Below the pieces are notes generated by a model. The model did not search any database. It saw nothing but the letters and a program-made list of their open reading frames with translations, and was not told the origin of the DNA. Shown here piece after piece: positions 8,441 to 15,525 of a stretch of 64,000 bases of DNA. The first letter of the stretch is position 1. Every line of letters begins with the position of its first letter. The position numbers and the translations under genes were made by a program. The stretch is from an uncultured beta proteobacterium (GTDB taxonomy: Bacteria > Pseudomonadota > Gammaproteobacteria > Burkholderiales > Burkholderiaceae_C): the NCBI GenBank assembly GCA_903844215.1, contig CAIMSP010000153.1, forward strand, positions 39,892 to 103,891, written 5' to 3'.

Positions 8441-8842
8441 CTATTTCTTCTGCATGCGCTTGGCAGCGTTGTTCGCGGCGACCAGTTGGCTGATGCCCGA
8501 ATACTTTTCTTCGGACAAGACCTTGTGCGTTAGCAGCCAACTCTTGCTGCCATAAGGACGCCCGGCCACGATCTTGGCGGCCTCGGCGTCGCCGATGCCC
8601 GGCAACTTCATCAACTCGTCCTTGCTGGCGCTGTTGATATCCACCTTCTTGATCTTGGCGGCCGCCTTGCGCTTGGCCTGGGTCTCCTGACGTCGCGCCG
8701 CACTCTCTTTGCTGGCCAGGGCCTTGCTGGCTGCCGCTGCGGGCGTGGGCGCGCTGGCGGGCGCATCGGCCGCCAGCGCCGGGCCGGCGCTCGACGCGGC
8801 CAGCGCGAGCGACAGGGCTATTGAAATGAATCGCATGTTCAT
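8441..8842 (-). CDS. Exported helix-hairpin-helix (ComEA-like) protein
   Basis: This 133-residue protein has a signal peptide (MNMRFISIALSLALAASSAGPALAA split after about residue 24) and an Ala/Pro/Lys-rich linker at about residues 25-65. A helix-hairpin-helix domain follows (KVDINSASKDELMKLPGIGDAEAAKIVAGRPY), as in the DNA-binding domain of ComEA. Its terminal part, LTHKVLSEEKYSGISQLVAA, is also typical of this family. ComEA proteins bind DNA in the periplasm, but no other competence genes are nearby. The gene lies between the surface decahaem and the CbcL-like gene. A role in electron transfer is not shown by sequence, and it may simply be a passenger. Confidence 0.8.
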   Translation of the reverse strand: MNMRFISIALSLALAASSAGPALAADAPASAPTPAAAASKALASKESAARRQETQAKRKAAAKIKKVDINSASKDELMKLPGIGDAEAAKIVAGRPYGSKSWLLTHKVLSEEKYSGISQLVAANNAAKRMQKK

Positions 8843-8900
8843 AAAACTCTTTCTGTGCCAACCGTGTTGGCATCAAGCGCTGGCACACCGGCCAGCTAAA

Positions 8901-8940
8901 AAAAGGAATAACCCGGATGCGTTGCCGTATCCGGGTTATT
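8901..8940 (-). terminator. Intrinsic terminator after the second surface decahaem gene
   Basis: A perfect 12-bp stem (8907-8918 with 8929-8940; arm AATAACCCGGAT) has a 10-base loop. On the minus strand it is followed by CC and then a run of T (8898-8904 read in reverse). It ends the transcript of the 8998-11808 gene and separates it from the helix-hairpin-helix gene. Confidence 0.88.
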
Positions 8941-8997
8941 GGCGGGTGTCAGACGGGACGCGGCAAGCCGTGTCCCATCAGGGCTCCCGAACAGGGT

Positions 8998-11808
8998 TTA
9001 CTGGTGCACCACCTGCACGTCAGCCACCTTGCCTGCGCCGTGGCAGGTGAGGCAGGTTTCTTTGACCAGCAGAGCGTCGCTGCGCTTGGCATTGATCGAG
9101 CCGTAGCCGATGTTCTTCATGTGCAGCTGCGCCTTGGCCGTGTCATGGCAGGAGAAGCAAGCCGCCGTGATGGGTGAGGTCACCAGATTGTCTGGTTGGC
9201 TCGTCATCTTGCCGGTCACTGCATCAAATGCGGGGCCGGCCGCGCCGTAGGTCGTTCCCGACACCACGTAGGGCGACAACACCGTGGTCGCATTGGTCGT
9301 GAGCGTTCCCTTGGCCGTCATGCTGTACAGCATGTTGTCCTGGAACGTGGCCAGCGCCGTGGCCGAGACACTTGACGTGATCGGTGTCAAGTCGCTGCTG
9401 CTGCTACGGGTGTAGATCGCGCCATAGTTGACCACGTCGGGCAGGTGACAGGCTTCGCACTTGCTGATGCCGCCAGGATAGCGAACGCCGGCTGCCAGGT
9501 TGTTCTCCCAGCTGTACATCACAGTGCGCTTCGAGGTCAGACCCGCATTCGCATGGATGCCGTGGACGAAGGTGCTGGCATTGGCGGACCAACCCGAACT
9601 GCCCGTCACAGGGTTGTGGCAGAAGTTGCAGGTTTGAGCGTCGTTGCGTTGACCGCCGTGGAAGGCCGCTTCAGCAAACACGCCCAGCTTCTCGTGGCAG
9701 CTGTTGCAGCGGGCATTTTCAACCAGCATGCGACGGCTGGTGGAGCCGCTGGCAACCTTCCAGACGTTGGGAGCCGCCACCACCAGACCACCGATGGTGG
9801 TCGTCGCGCTGTACGGGAACTTGGTCAGGTTGATCTGGGTCAGCGGCTGTGTCGCAGGCAGCGAATAGGTGTAACCAATGCCTGCCGTCACCATCTTCGC
9901 CGTGGCAGGGATGGCCACGCCGGTGAGGGTTGCGGTGTAGAAGCCGTTGGCGTCCGGTGTGGCCGAGAGTGTGCCCGCACCGGTACCCGTTGCCGTGCCG
10001 TTCCACAGGTTCTTGATGTAGCCACTCACGTTGGCGTTGAAGTCCGAAGGAGCGACGACGCCATCCTGCTCAGCATTGAAGCGCACATACACGCTTGGAG
10101 ATCCGACAAAGCCGTCCCAGAGTTCTGTCTTCACGCCAGCGGCGTAGGTGTTGAACGCCACCGCCGTGCCATTTTGCAGAATCTTGAACTTCACCACAGC
10201 GTGCTTGCTGGCATCCACCGTCACCGTGTCCATGAGGTAGGTGATGGCCACCGCGCCCACCGGGAGGTGGTCGGTGTAGGCGGCAATGGACGCCGCATTG
10301 GTGTTGCCAATCGCGGTGCCGGCAGCGACTGCAGCCAGAGCAGCGTCAGAGGTCGGTGTCACAGGCACGTGATAGGCGGCCACGTCAGCGGCTTCGTGGC
10401 AGGTGCTGCACTTGCTGTCGTCCGTGTAGCCCTTGCCTGCCAGGTGACCCTTGATGTCGCCGCTCAGTGTCACGCCCGAACCGTCGGTGAAGTTGATGCC
10501 GTCGTGGCAAGAGCCGCAAGCCAGACGTGAGGGCTTGGCCTTCCAGTTGTCGCCGTTGACCTGCTTGACTGCAGTCTTGGCCGTGGCGGAGCCGTCATGG
10601 CACTTGACGCAATTGCGCTGATCCTGTGGATAGGCAATTTCATTCGGTGTCACGCCGCCCATGTTGTAGTTCTGCTTGACCAGACCTTCACCTTGGTGGA
10701 GCTTGTGGATCCAGCGCGGGAAGTCGAAGTTGCTGAAGGTGGTGGCACCGTCAACCGTCTTGGCCGCGGAGTCGCGTACCGTGAGGCCACCTACCAGCGG
10801 GTAGTTGCCGTTGGCGTCAAGCGCGGGGTTGGCGTAGCCGTACTTGATCTGCGCCGTGTGGCAGGTCACGCACAGGTTCGGGTCCTTGCGGCCGTGCACC
10901 AGGGCACCGGCGTGGCAGGACTGGCATGCATCCACCTTGGTGATGACCCGCGTTTCGGTCACGGCCGCGCCGTCCGGACGGAAGTCCAGGTAGGCGGCGA
11001 CCGGGTTGGTCGAAGCCACGGTGGCTTTCACGGTCACGCCGTCGGGCGTGTTGGTGCCGGTACCAGGCATGGTGCTCTGGAGCTGCATGGCAACACGGTG
11101 CGTGAGGGTCGCGTCATAGTTGAGGTCACCCAGATCAGCCGCCTTATTGTTGCCGGTGTAGGTGCCGCCGTCCACGATGGCCTTGGCGCCGGTGGCGCCG
11201 CTGACGCTGCGGTAAAAGGTGTAGGTGTAGCTGCCGTCACCGTTGTCCACCATCGTGCCTTGGTTGTCTGTGGTTGGCAGACGCTGGGCCGCGGGGTTTG
11301 TGACGCTGTGGTCGGTCGCGCTCTTGAAGGTCGGTGTCGAGGTGACGATGTACGTGACCCAATGGCTTGGGGCATCAACCGTGGCTGGAACCAGCTTGGC
11401 GACCGTGAAGCCAAAGTGCGGGTAGGAAGCCGCCGTGGCCGTGCTGTTGGGGTTCAAGGAGGCGGTGGCCAGGCCCGTGATGGGGTTGCTCCTTTCGTCC
11501 AGCACCTTGAAGGTGACGACGGGCTTGCCGTCCGCGCCGATCGTGGCCTTGGTGACCTGTGCGGACCACTTCATGGCCTTCCACTGGTCTGGCGTCACGT
11601 CGGCCATCTTGGTGACTGCGGTCAGGTTCTGACCTGCTGCACCGGCAGCGCCAGCGGCGCCGGCAGCGCCAGCGGCGCCGGCAGCACCGGGGGCGCCGTC
11701 GCTACCGCCGCCGCAACCTGCGAGGGCCACAGCCAGCAGACTCGCTGCGGCCAAATTAACCCAATGTGTAGGTAGCCTACATTTGCTTGATAACTCGGAA
11801 TACTTCAT
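8998..11808 (-). CDS. Decahaem c-type lipoprotein, OmcA/MtrC family (second copy, OmcA-like position)
   Basis: OmcA/MtrC proteins are outer-surface terminal reductases that pass electrons to minerals, shuttles or electrodes. The 936-residue protein has a lipobox (LLAVALAGC), then a collagen-like GAPGAAGAAG tract, then ten CXXCH motifs: CQSCH, CVTCH, CVKCH, CGSCH, CSTCH, CNSCH, CNFCH, CEACH, CFSCH and CLTCH. These fall in two groups of five separated by a beta-rich stretch, as in MtrC. The ATG at 11808 has AAGGAG 7 bp upstream; a start 27 bp earlier has none. It follows mtrB after a 465-bp gap with its own FNR-like box, so it is probably a separate transcript. It is longer than its paralogue at 15526-18096. 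Confidence 0.92.
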   Translation of the reverse strand: MKYSELSSKCRLPTHWVNLAAASLLAVALAGCGGGSDGAPGAAGAAGAAGAAGAAGAAGQNLTAVTKMADVTPDQWKAMKWSAQVTKATIGADGKPVVTFKVLDERSNPITGLATASLNPNSTATAASYPHFGFTVAKLVPATVDAPSHWVTYIVTSTPTFKSATDHSVTNPAAQRLPTTDNQGTMVDNGDGSYTYTFYRSVSGATGAKAIVDGGTYTGNNKAADLGDLNYDATLTHRVAMQLQSTMPGTGTNTPDGVTVKATVASTNPVAAYLDFRPDGAAVTETRVITKVDACQSCHAGALVHGRKDPNLCVTCHTAQIKYGYANPALDANGNYPLVGGLTVRDSAAKTVDGATTFSNFDFPRWIHKLHQGEGLVKQNYNMGGVTPNEIAYPQDQRNCVKCHDGSATAKTAVKQVNGDNWKAKPSRLACGSCHDGINFTDGSGVTLSGDIKGHLAGKGYTDDSKCSTCHEAADVAAYHVPVTPTSDAALAAVAAGTAIGNTNAASIAAYTDHLPVGAVAITYLMDTVTVDASKHAVVKFKILQNGTAVAFNTYAAGVKTELWDGFVGSPSVYVRFNAEQDGVVAPSDFNANVSGYIKNLWNGTATGTGAGTLSATPDANGFYTATLTGVAIPATAKMVTAGIGYTYSLPATQPLTQINLTKFPYSATTTIGGLVVAAPNVWKVASGSTSRRMLVENARCNSCHEKLGVFAEAAFHGGQRNDAQTCNFCHNPVTGSSGWSANASTFVHGIHANAGLTSKRTVMYSWENNLAAGVRYPGGISKCEACHLPDVVNYGAIYTRSSSSDLTPITSSVSATALATFQDNMLYSMTAKGTLTTNATTVLSPYVVSGTTYGAAGPAFDAVTGKMTSQPDNLVTSPITAACFSCHDTAKAQLHMKNIGYGSINAKRSDALLVKETCLTCHGAGKVADVQVVHQ
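11644..11697 (-). repeat. 18-bp tandem repeat coding for a collagen-like tract
   Basis: Two exact copies and one degenerate copy of an 18-bp unit (GGCAGCGCCAGCGGCGCC on the plus strand) lie inside the decahaem gene just after the lipobox. They encode Gly-Ala-Ala triplets. In-frame unit gain or loss would change the length of a spacer between the lipid anchor and the haem domains. Confidence 0.85.
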
Positions 11809-12273
11809 TGATAGCTCCTTAGGCGTAAATGCCATTACTGCGATTTCACACTTTTCTCACTTTTTCAAGTGGGGAGTTTACGAGTGCACGATTCGAAAAG
11901 TTTGCTCTAGATCAATCTTTGTCGGGATGGAAAAAGCGGAATTCGAAGGGATGCGAGAACGCAACAATCAGCGCCGAATCGGCAGTGGTGTCTGCCGTTA
12001 TTGGGCCCTGATATGGGCCGCAGTGAGCGCGCTAATTCATAGATATCAATATTCGGCGCAGGCGACACAGCGCACGCTATCCATCGCGCACACGCCTGCT
12101 GCGCGCCAGCATCAGGACCCGGCGTGAACCTCCGTCGCGAGTGGCACGCGAAACGATGAATGTGAAAAGCAATTGTCACATCCACCGCGCAAGCGCTTGC
12201 GCCAGTGAAGCCCCACGCAGGGGGTCAACGAAAGCGTTGCCCCAAGCGTGTATTGAGCTGCGTGGCGGCTGCG
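11809..12273. other. Intergenic region between mtrB and the second decahaem gene
   Basis: These 465 bp hold no convincing gene. They contain an FNR-like box at 11902-11915, a perfect 16-bp palindrome at 12187-12202 (GCGCAAGCGCTTGCGC) and a GGGG-T-CAACG/CGTTG-CCCC hairpin at 12221-12243 just past the mtrB stop. The hairpin lacks a T-run on the minus strand, so it may be a weak or Rho-assisted end. Confidence 0.5.
11902..11915 (-). promoter_or_regulatory. FNR/ANR-like box upstream of the second decahaem gene
   Basis: TTGCTCTAGATCAA matches the TTGAT-N4-ATCAA consensus at 9 of 10 positions. It lies 94 bp from the start codon at 11808. Anaerobic activation of this surface cytochrome is the likely meaning. 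Confidence 0.55.
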
Positions 12274-14469
12274 TTAAGGCAGTTGGTGGATGTAGGTCAC
12301 ACCGATGACGCTGACGCTTTGCGTCGGCTTTTGCGACACCGTGGAGCCATCCGAATAGACGTAGGGAACGCCGTTGTAGCCCCAGGCCCAATCGTTGAAG
12401 CTGGAGCGTTGGTGCATCAGGTCCATGCGCACGGCGGAACGTTTGTCCAAGGTGTACTTGCCAAACAACTTCAAAGCCGTCTGGCGAAAGACGATATCGG
12501 GAAGGCCACCGCTCGCGGCCAGCAAGGCTGCGCTGTAGGCGTCGGCGCTCGCGTCCAGTTTCTGCGCGTACACGCTCCGGTCATCGATGTAAGACAGGCT
12601 GCCACCCACTTCAAGCGTGCCCATGGGTTTGCCGGTGAAGCCCAGGCCGATCATGGTGCTGCTGTTGTCATACGCCAGCACATAGGCTGCAGCGCGCGCC
12701 TGATTCAGCCTTTGCGTTCCTTGCGACGCGAAGGCGGTCAAGCCCCATTTGTCCGAGAGCGCGTAGCCCGCATCGACGCTGAACTGGCCCATGCGGCTGC
12801 TGCGGATTCCGTAGTTGCTGGGGGCGCTGTAGCTGTCGCTGCCGGTTTCGGCGCTGAACTGAAGGGTCAGGGCTTCGCTGGGAACCCAGTCAACAAAAAT
12901 CTTCGCCTTGTCGCGCTGGCGATTGGCCAGCGTTGGCATGAAGACGGCCGAGGATGCGAAACCCGTGATCGGATCGGCCGGGTTGCTGACCTCGGTGACG
13001 CCCAGCCCGCTGTTGTCCTTCAACCAGTTCGAGCCGCGGCGTTGGCTGCTGCTGACGCTGACGGCACCACTGAAATCCTGCGACATCATGCGCCGCAGCT
13101 CGGCCGTGCCACCGCTCTCGCTGGTTGTCTGGCGCAGCGCGCTGACGCCCGATATGGCGCTGCTTGCCGTGAACACACCGCGGTCAATGGTTTCGTAATC
13201 CGCGACCACGCGCCCGCGGTAGTCACTGCTGAACTGCCATGTCGCCTGCAATTTGCCCTTGGCCTTGCGATTGGGCAGGAGACGGTTGGTGTAGACGTCA
13301 GTGCCTTCCACGTTGTAGCGCGCGATCGGTGTTTCGTCCTGCTTGTCTTCATAGCGCACGTCAGCCAGCAGCGTGAGCTTGGGCAGGGGTCGCGAAGTCA
13401 GTCCGACTTTGACCAGGGTGGTGTTGACCTGCGCGCCCAGATTGGTGACGCCGGCCGGCGCGCCAGCGAGGCCCGCTGCCGCAAAATCCTGGTGTTGTGT
13501 GGCTGCGGTGTAGGCCAGCTTGAGCGTGGCCCGGGTGCTCGGCGTGAAGTCGTAGCTGCCGCTCAAATCGACCTGCTGCGCCTGATTGTCCGGCGGCAAG
13601 GCCACAGGCTGGCTCAGGAGCGACTGAAACCCGGCGCTCAGCGGCGACGCAGCGCCGGTGAGCGAGTTGTTCAAGCTGCCCGCAATGGTGGCGCTCAGCG
13701 TGCTGTTGCTGTTGCGGTAGAACGAGCCGTAGTAGCCCAAGCTGAAGCGCAATTGCGGTGCGGCGTAGGCCATGCGCGCCTCCATTTGCACATGGCTGGA
13801 ATGGATGGGCTCGGGCAGCATCAGCGCGGCCCAGCCGGTATTGACCAACGTGGTGCCCAGACAGCCCGGCGCAATCACGCTCGGGCAGTTCATGCCGATG
13901 CCAAAGAGGCGCGCCCCTTCCTTGTTCTCCTGCTTCAGGCTCATGTCAAACTGAAGCGCGGGCGAAATCACTTTGCTAAACCCCAGACCCAGGCGCGTGC
14001 GCTTGGTTTTGAGTTCCAGGTCCGAACCCAGACCGGCGGCCACATTCACCACCTGCGGTGTCGTGCTGCCAGCGCCAGTAAGGCCGGTGTTCACGGTGTT
14101 GCTGTCATAGCGCACGAGTTCGCCGTAGTCGGCGCTGAGCTTCCAGTTGCCCGGGTTTTTCCAGACGGCACTCAGTTCGCGGGTGTCACCCAGCAAATCG
14201 GTGCCCAGGACCTGGATCCAGTTGGCGTTTTCTTCATCGCGCAGCCCGTACTCGATGCCGACCGAGCCGACGATCTTGCGATCAGGGCGCAATCCGTTGT
14301 ACTGGCCAAACAGTTGGCGGTCGGCGCTGGAGCCGCCAAGCGCCCCGATGCCGACGGTGACAACGCCTTCCTCGGCCGCGGTCTGTGCCAGTGCCGGGAC
14401 GAAGGCTGCGCAAAGTGCCAATGACAGCAGGCTGCGGTGAAAACGGTGTGTGGGTTCGGATGTGTACAT
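12274..14469 (-). CDS. mtrB: MtrB/PioB-family outer-membrane porin of a decahaem conduit
   Basis: MtrB forms a large beta-barrel that sheathes a periplasmic decahaem cytochrome, giving electrons a path across the outer membrane. The protein has 731 residues with a signal peptide ending near FVPALAQ. The family N-terminus is GVVTVGIGALGGSSADRQLF, then YNGLRPD, and the body has alternating barrel-type sequence. The CXXC pair near the mature N-terminus of Shewanella MtrB is absent; the only mature-region cysteines seen early are C195 and C203 (CPSVIAPGC). The C-terminus ends YIHQLP rather than in an aromatic residue. It begins 16 bp after mtrA, so the pair is co-transcribed. A PioB-type (iron-oxidising) direction cannot be excluded from sequence alone. 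Confidence 0.9.
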   Translation of the reverse strand: MYTSEPTHRFHRSLLSLALCAAFVPALAQTAAEEGVVTVGIGALGGSSADRQLFGQYNGLRPDRKIVGSVGIEYGLRDEENANWIQVLGTDLLGDTRELSAVWKNPGNWKLSADYGELVRYDSNTVNTGLTGAGSTTPQVVNVAAGLGSDLELKTKRTRLGLGFSKVISPALQFDMSLKQENKEGARLFGIGMNCPSVIAPGCLGTTLVNTGWAALMLPEPIHSSHVQMEARMAYAAPQLRFSLGYYGSFYRNSNSTLSATIAGSLNNSLTGAASPLSAGFQSLLSQPVALPPDNQAQQVDLSGSYDFTPSTRATLKLAYTAATQHQDFAAAGLAGAPAGVTNLGAQVNTTLVKVGLTSRPLPKLTLLADVRYEDKQDETPIARYNVEGTDVYTNRLLPNRKAKGKLQATWQFSSDYRGRVVADYETIDRGVFTASSAISGVSALRQTTSESGGTAELRRMMSQDFSGAVSVSSSQRRGSNWLKDNSGLGVTEVSNPADPITGFASSAVFMPTLANRQRDKAKIFVDWVPSEALTLQFSAETGSDSYSAPSNYGIRSSRMGQFSVDAGYALSDKWGLTAFASQGTQRLNQARAAAYVLAYDNSSTMIGLGFTGKPMGTLEVGGSLSYIDDRSVYAQKLDASADAYSAALLAASGGLPDIVFRQTALKLFGKYTLDKRSAVRMDLMHQRSSFNDWAWGYNGVPYVYSDGSTVSQKPTQSVSVIGVTYIHQLP

Positions 14470-14485
14470 GATGGTTCTCCGTACC

Positions 14486-15421
14486 TCAGCGCGACAGAAG
14501 CTGGGGTGTCGGGTTCGTGGCCGACGGATTGTTGGAGCCGTGAATTTGCGTGTGGCAGTTCAGACAACTGCGGCCTTGCCAGAGGTTGACAACGTTCTTG
14601 CCGCTGGCGCTGCTGCTGCTCACGCCGCTTTGCCCGCCTACGGCGCCAATGCCACCGGCCACGTGCGGCGTGTGGCACTGCTGGCACAGCAGGGGCGCGC
14701 GTGCCTTGAGCATGCCGGCGACCGTGCTGCCGTGTGCGTTGTGGCAGTTGGCGCAATCTTCTGCCACGGGTTCATGCTGGTGCACGAACGGGCCGCGCTT
14801 CTCGGCGTGGCAGGTGTAGCAGGTGTCATTGGTGCTGTCGCGTTTGGCCAATTTGGGGCCGGCCGAGCCGTGCACATTGTGGCAGTCCGAGCAGGTCATC
14901 TTGCCTTCGGGGATGGGGTGGTGCGATGGCTTATTGATCTGGGCGCGCTGTTCCTTGTGGCAGGTGAAGCAGACCTGAGTCTGCGTGGCCTTGGCCAGCA
15001 CCTTGTCGCGGTTGCCGTGGATCTTGTGGCAGCTGTTGCAGGCCAGGTCGGCATTGTCGTGCTGGCTGCCGGCCCACAAAGCGCGTTTGGGGTCTTTGTT
15101 GTGGCAGGTCAAGCAGACCGCGCTGCGCTCATTTGCGGGCAGGGCGAACTGGCGAATGAACAGGCGGTCAGGGTGCGGCCGCTCCGAAACGCCACTGGGC
15201 TTTTTCGCGTGCGTCGGACTTTCGCCGTGGCAGGTGATGCAGTCGGGAACACGTTTGTCGGCCGAAAATCCATGCGCCGACTTGCTCATGTCCGGTAGGT
15301 CTTCTTCGTCGTGGCAGGTCACACACAGTGCCGCCCCGGTGGGATTGGCGGCCCACGCCTGCTGCCCCAGCAGCCCGATCAGACTCAGCCCGGCGACGAG
15401 CAATAAACGTTTGATTTGCAT
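14486..15421 (-). CDS. mtrA: Periplasmic decahaem cytochrome c, MtrA/DmsE family
   Basis: MtrA inserts into MtrB and carries electrons from the periplasm to the surface cytochrome. The protein has 311 residues, a signal peptide (MQIKRLLLVAGLSLIGLL...QAWA) and ten CXXCH motifs: CVTCH, CITCH, CLTCH, CNSCH, CFTCH, CSDCH, CYTCH, CANCH, CQQCH and CLNCH. Size and regular haem spacing match MtrA/DmsE. The ATG at 15421 is preceded by GGAGGG; upstream in-frame codons run into a terminator and are rejected. Gene order (decahaem lipoprotein, mtrA, mtrB) parallels Shewanella mtrCAB. Confidence 0.94.
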   Translation of the reverse strand: MQIKRLLLVAGLSLIGLLGQQAWAANPTGAALCVTCHDEEDLPDMSKSAHGFSADKRVPDCITCHGESPTHAKKPSGVSERPHPDRLFIRQFALPANERSAVCLTCHNKDPKRALWAGSQHDNADLACNSCHKIHGNRDKVLAKATQTQVCFTCHKEQRAQINKPSHHPIPEGKMTCSDCHNVHGSAGPKLAKRDSTNDTCYTCHAEKRGPFVHQHEPVAEDCANCHNAHGSTVAGMLKARAPLLCQQCHTPHVAGGIGAVGGQSGVSSSSASGKNVVNLWQGRSCLNCHTQIHGSNNPSATNPTPQLLSR

Positions 15422-15472
15422 GCCAAATCCCTCCAGAACGAACTTCGACCCGCTGAACCAGCTGGTGGTCAT

Positions 15473-15502
15473 AAAAAATGGCGGGGCCGAGAGCGGCCCG
15501 CC
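15473..15502 (-). terminator. Terminator-like hairpin between mtrC and mtrA
   Basis: On the minus strand a GC-rich stem (arms around GGCGGG-CCG and CGG-CCCCGCC, loop CTCT, one bulge; 15480-15502) is followed by ATTTTTT (15473-15479). It lies after the mtrC stop and only 52 bp before the mtrA start, so it would probably act as a partial terminator that lowers mtrAB relative to mtrC. Confidence 0.75.
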
Positions 15503-15525
15503 GGTGTACCTTGCCTTGGCCACGG

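Noticed and set aside
12205..14424. Long open frame of 739 codons on the plus strand
   Set aside because: It is antisense to mtrB, has biased low-complexity composition and no recognisable domain; it is a by-product of GC-rich codon use. The same applies to long frames opposite frdA (4816-6066), ccmF (21641-23446), cheA (53346-55709), the large MCP (55993-58269) and the GGDEF gene (61417-63987).
12274..15421. PioAB/MtoAB iron-oxidation system
   Set aside because: Two surface OmcA/MtrC-type decahaem lipoproteins flank the pair, which is the reductive arrangement; direction cannot be fully settled by reading.
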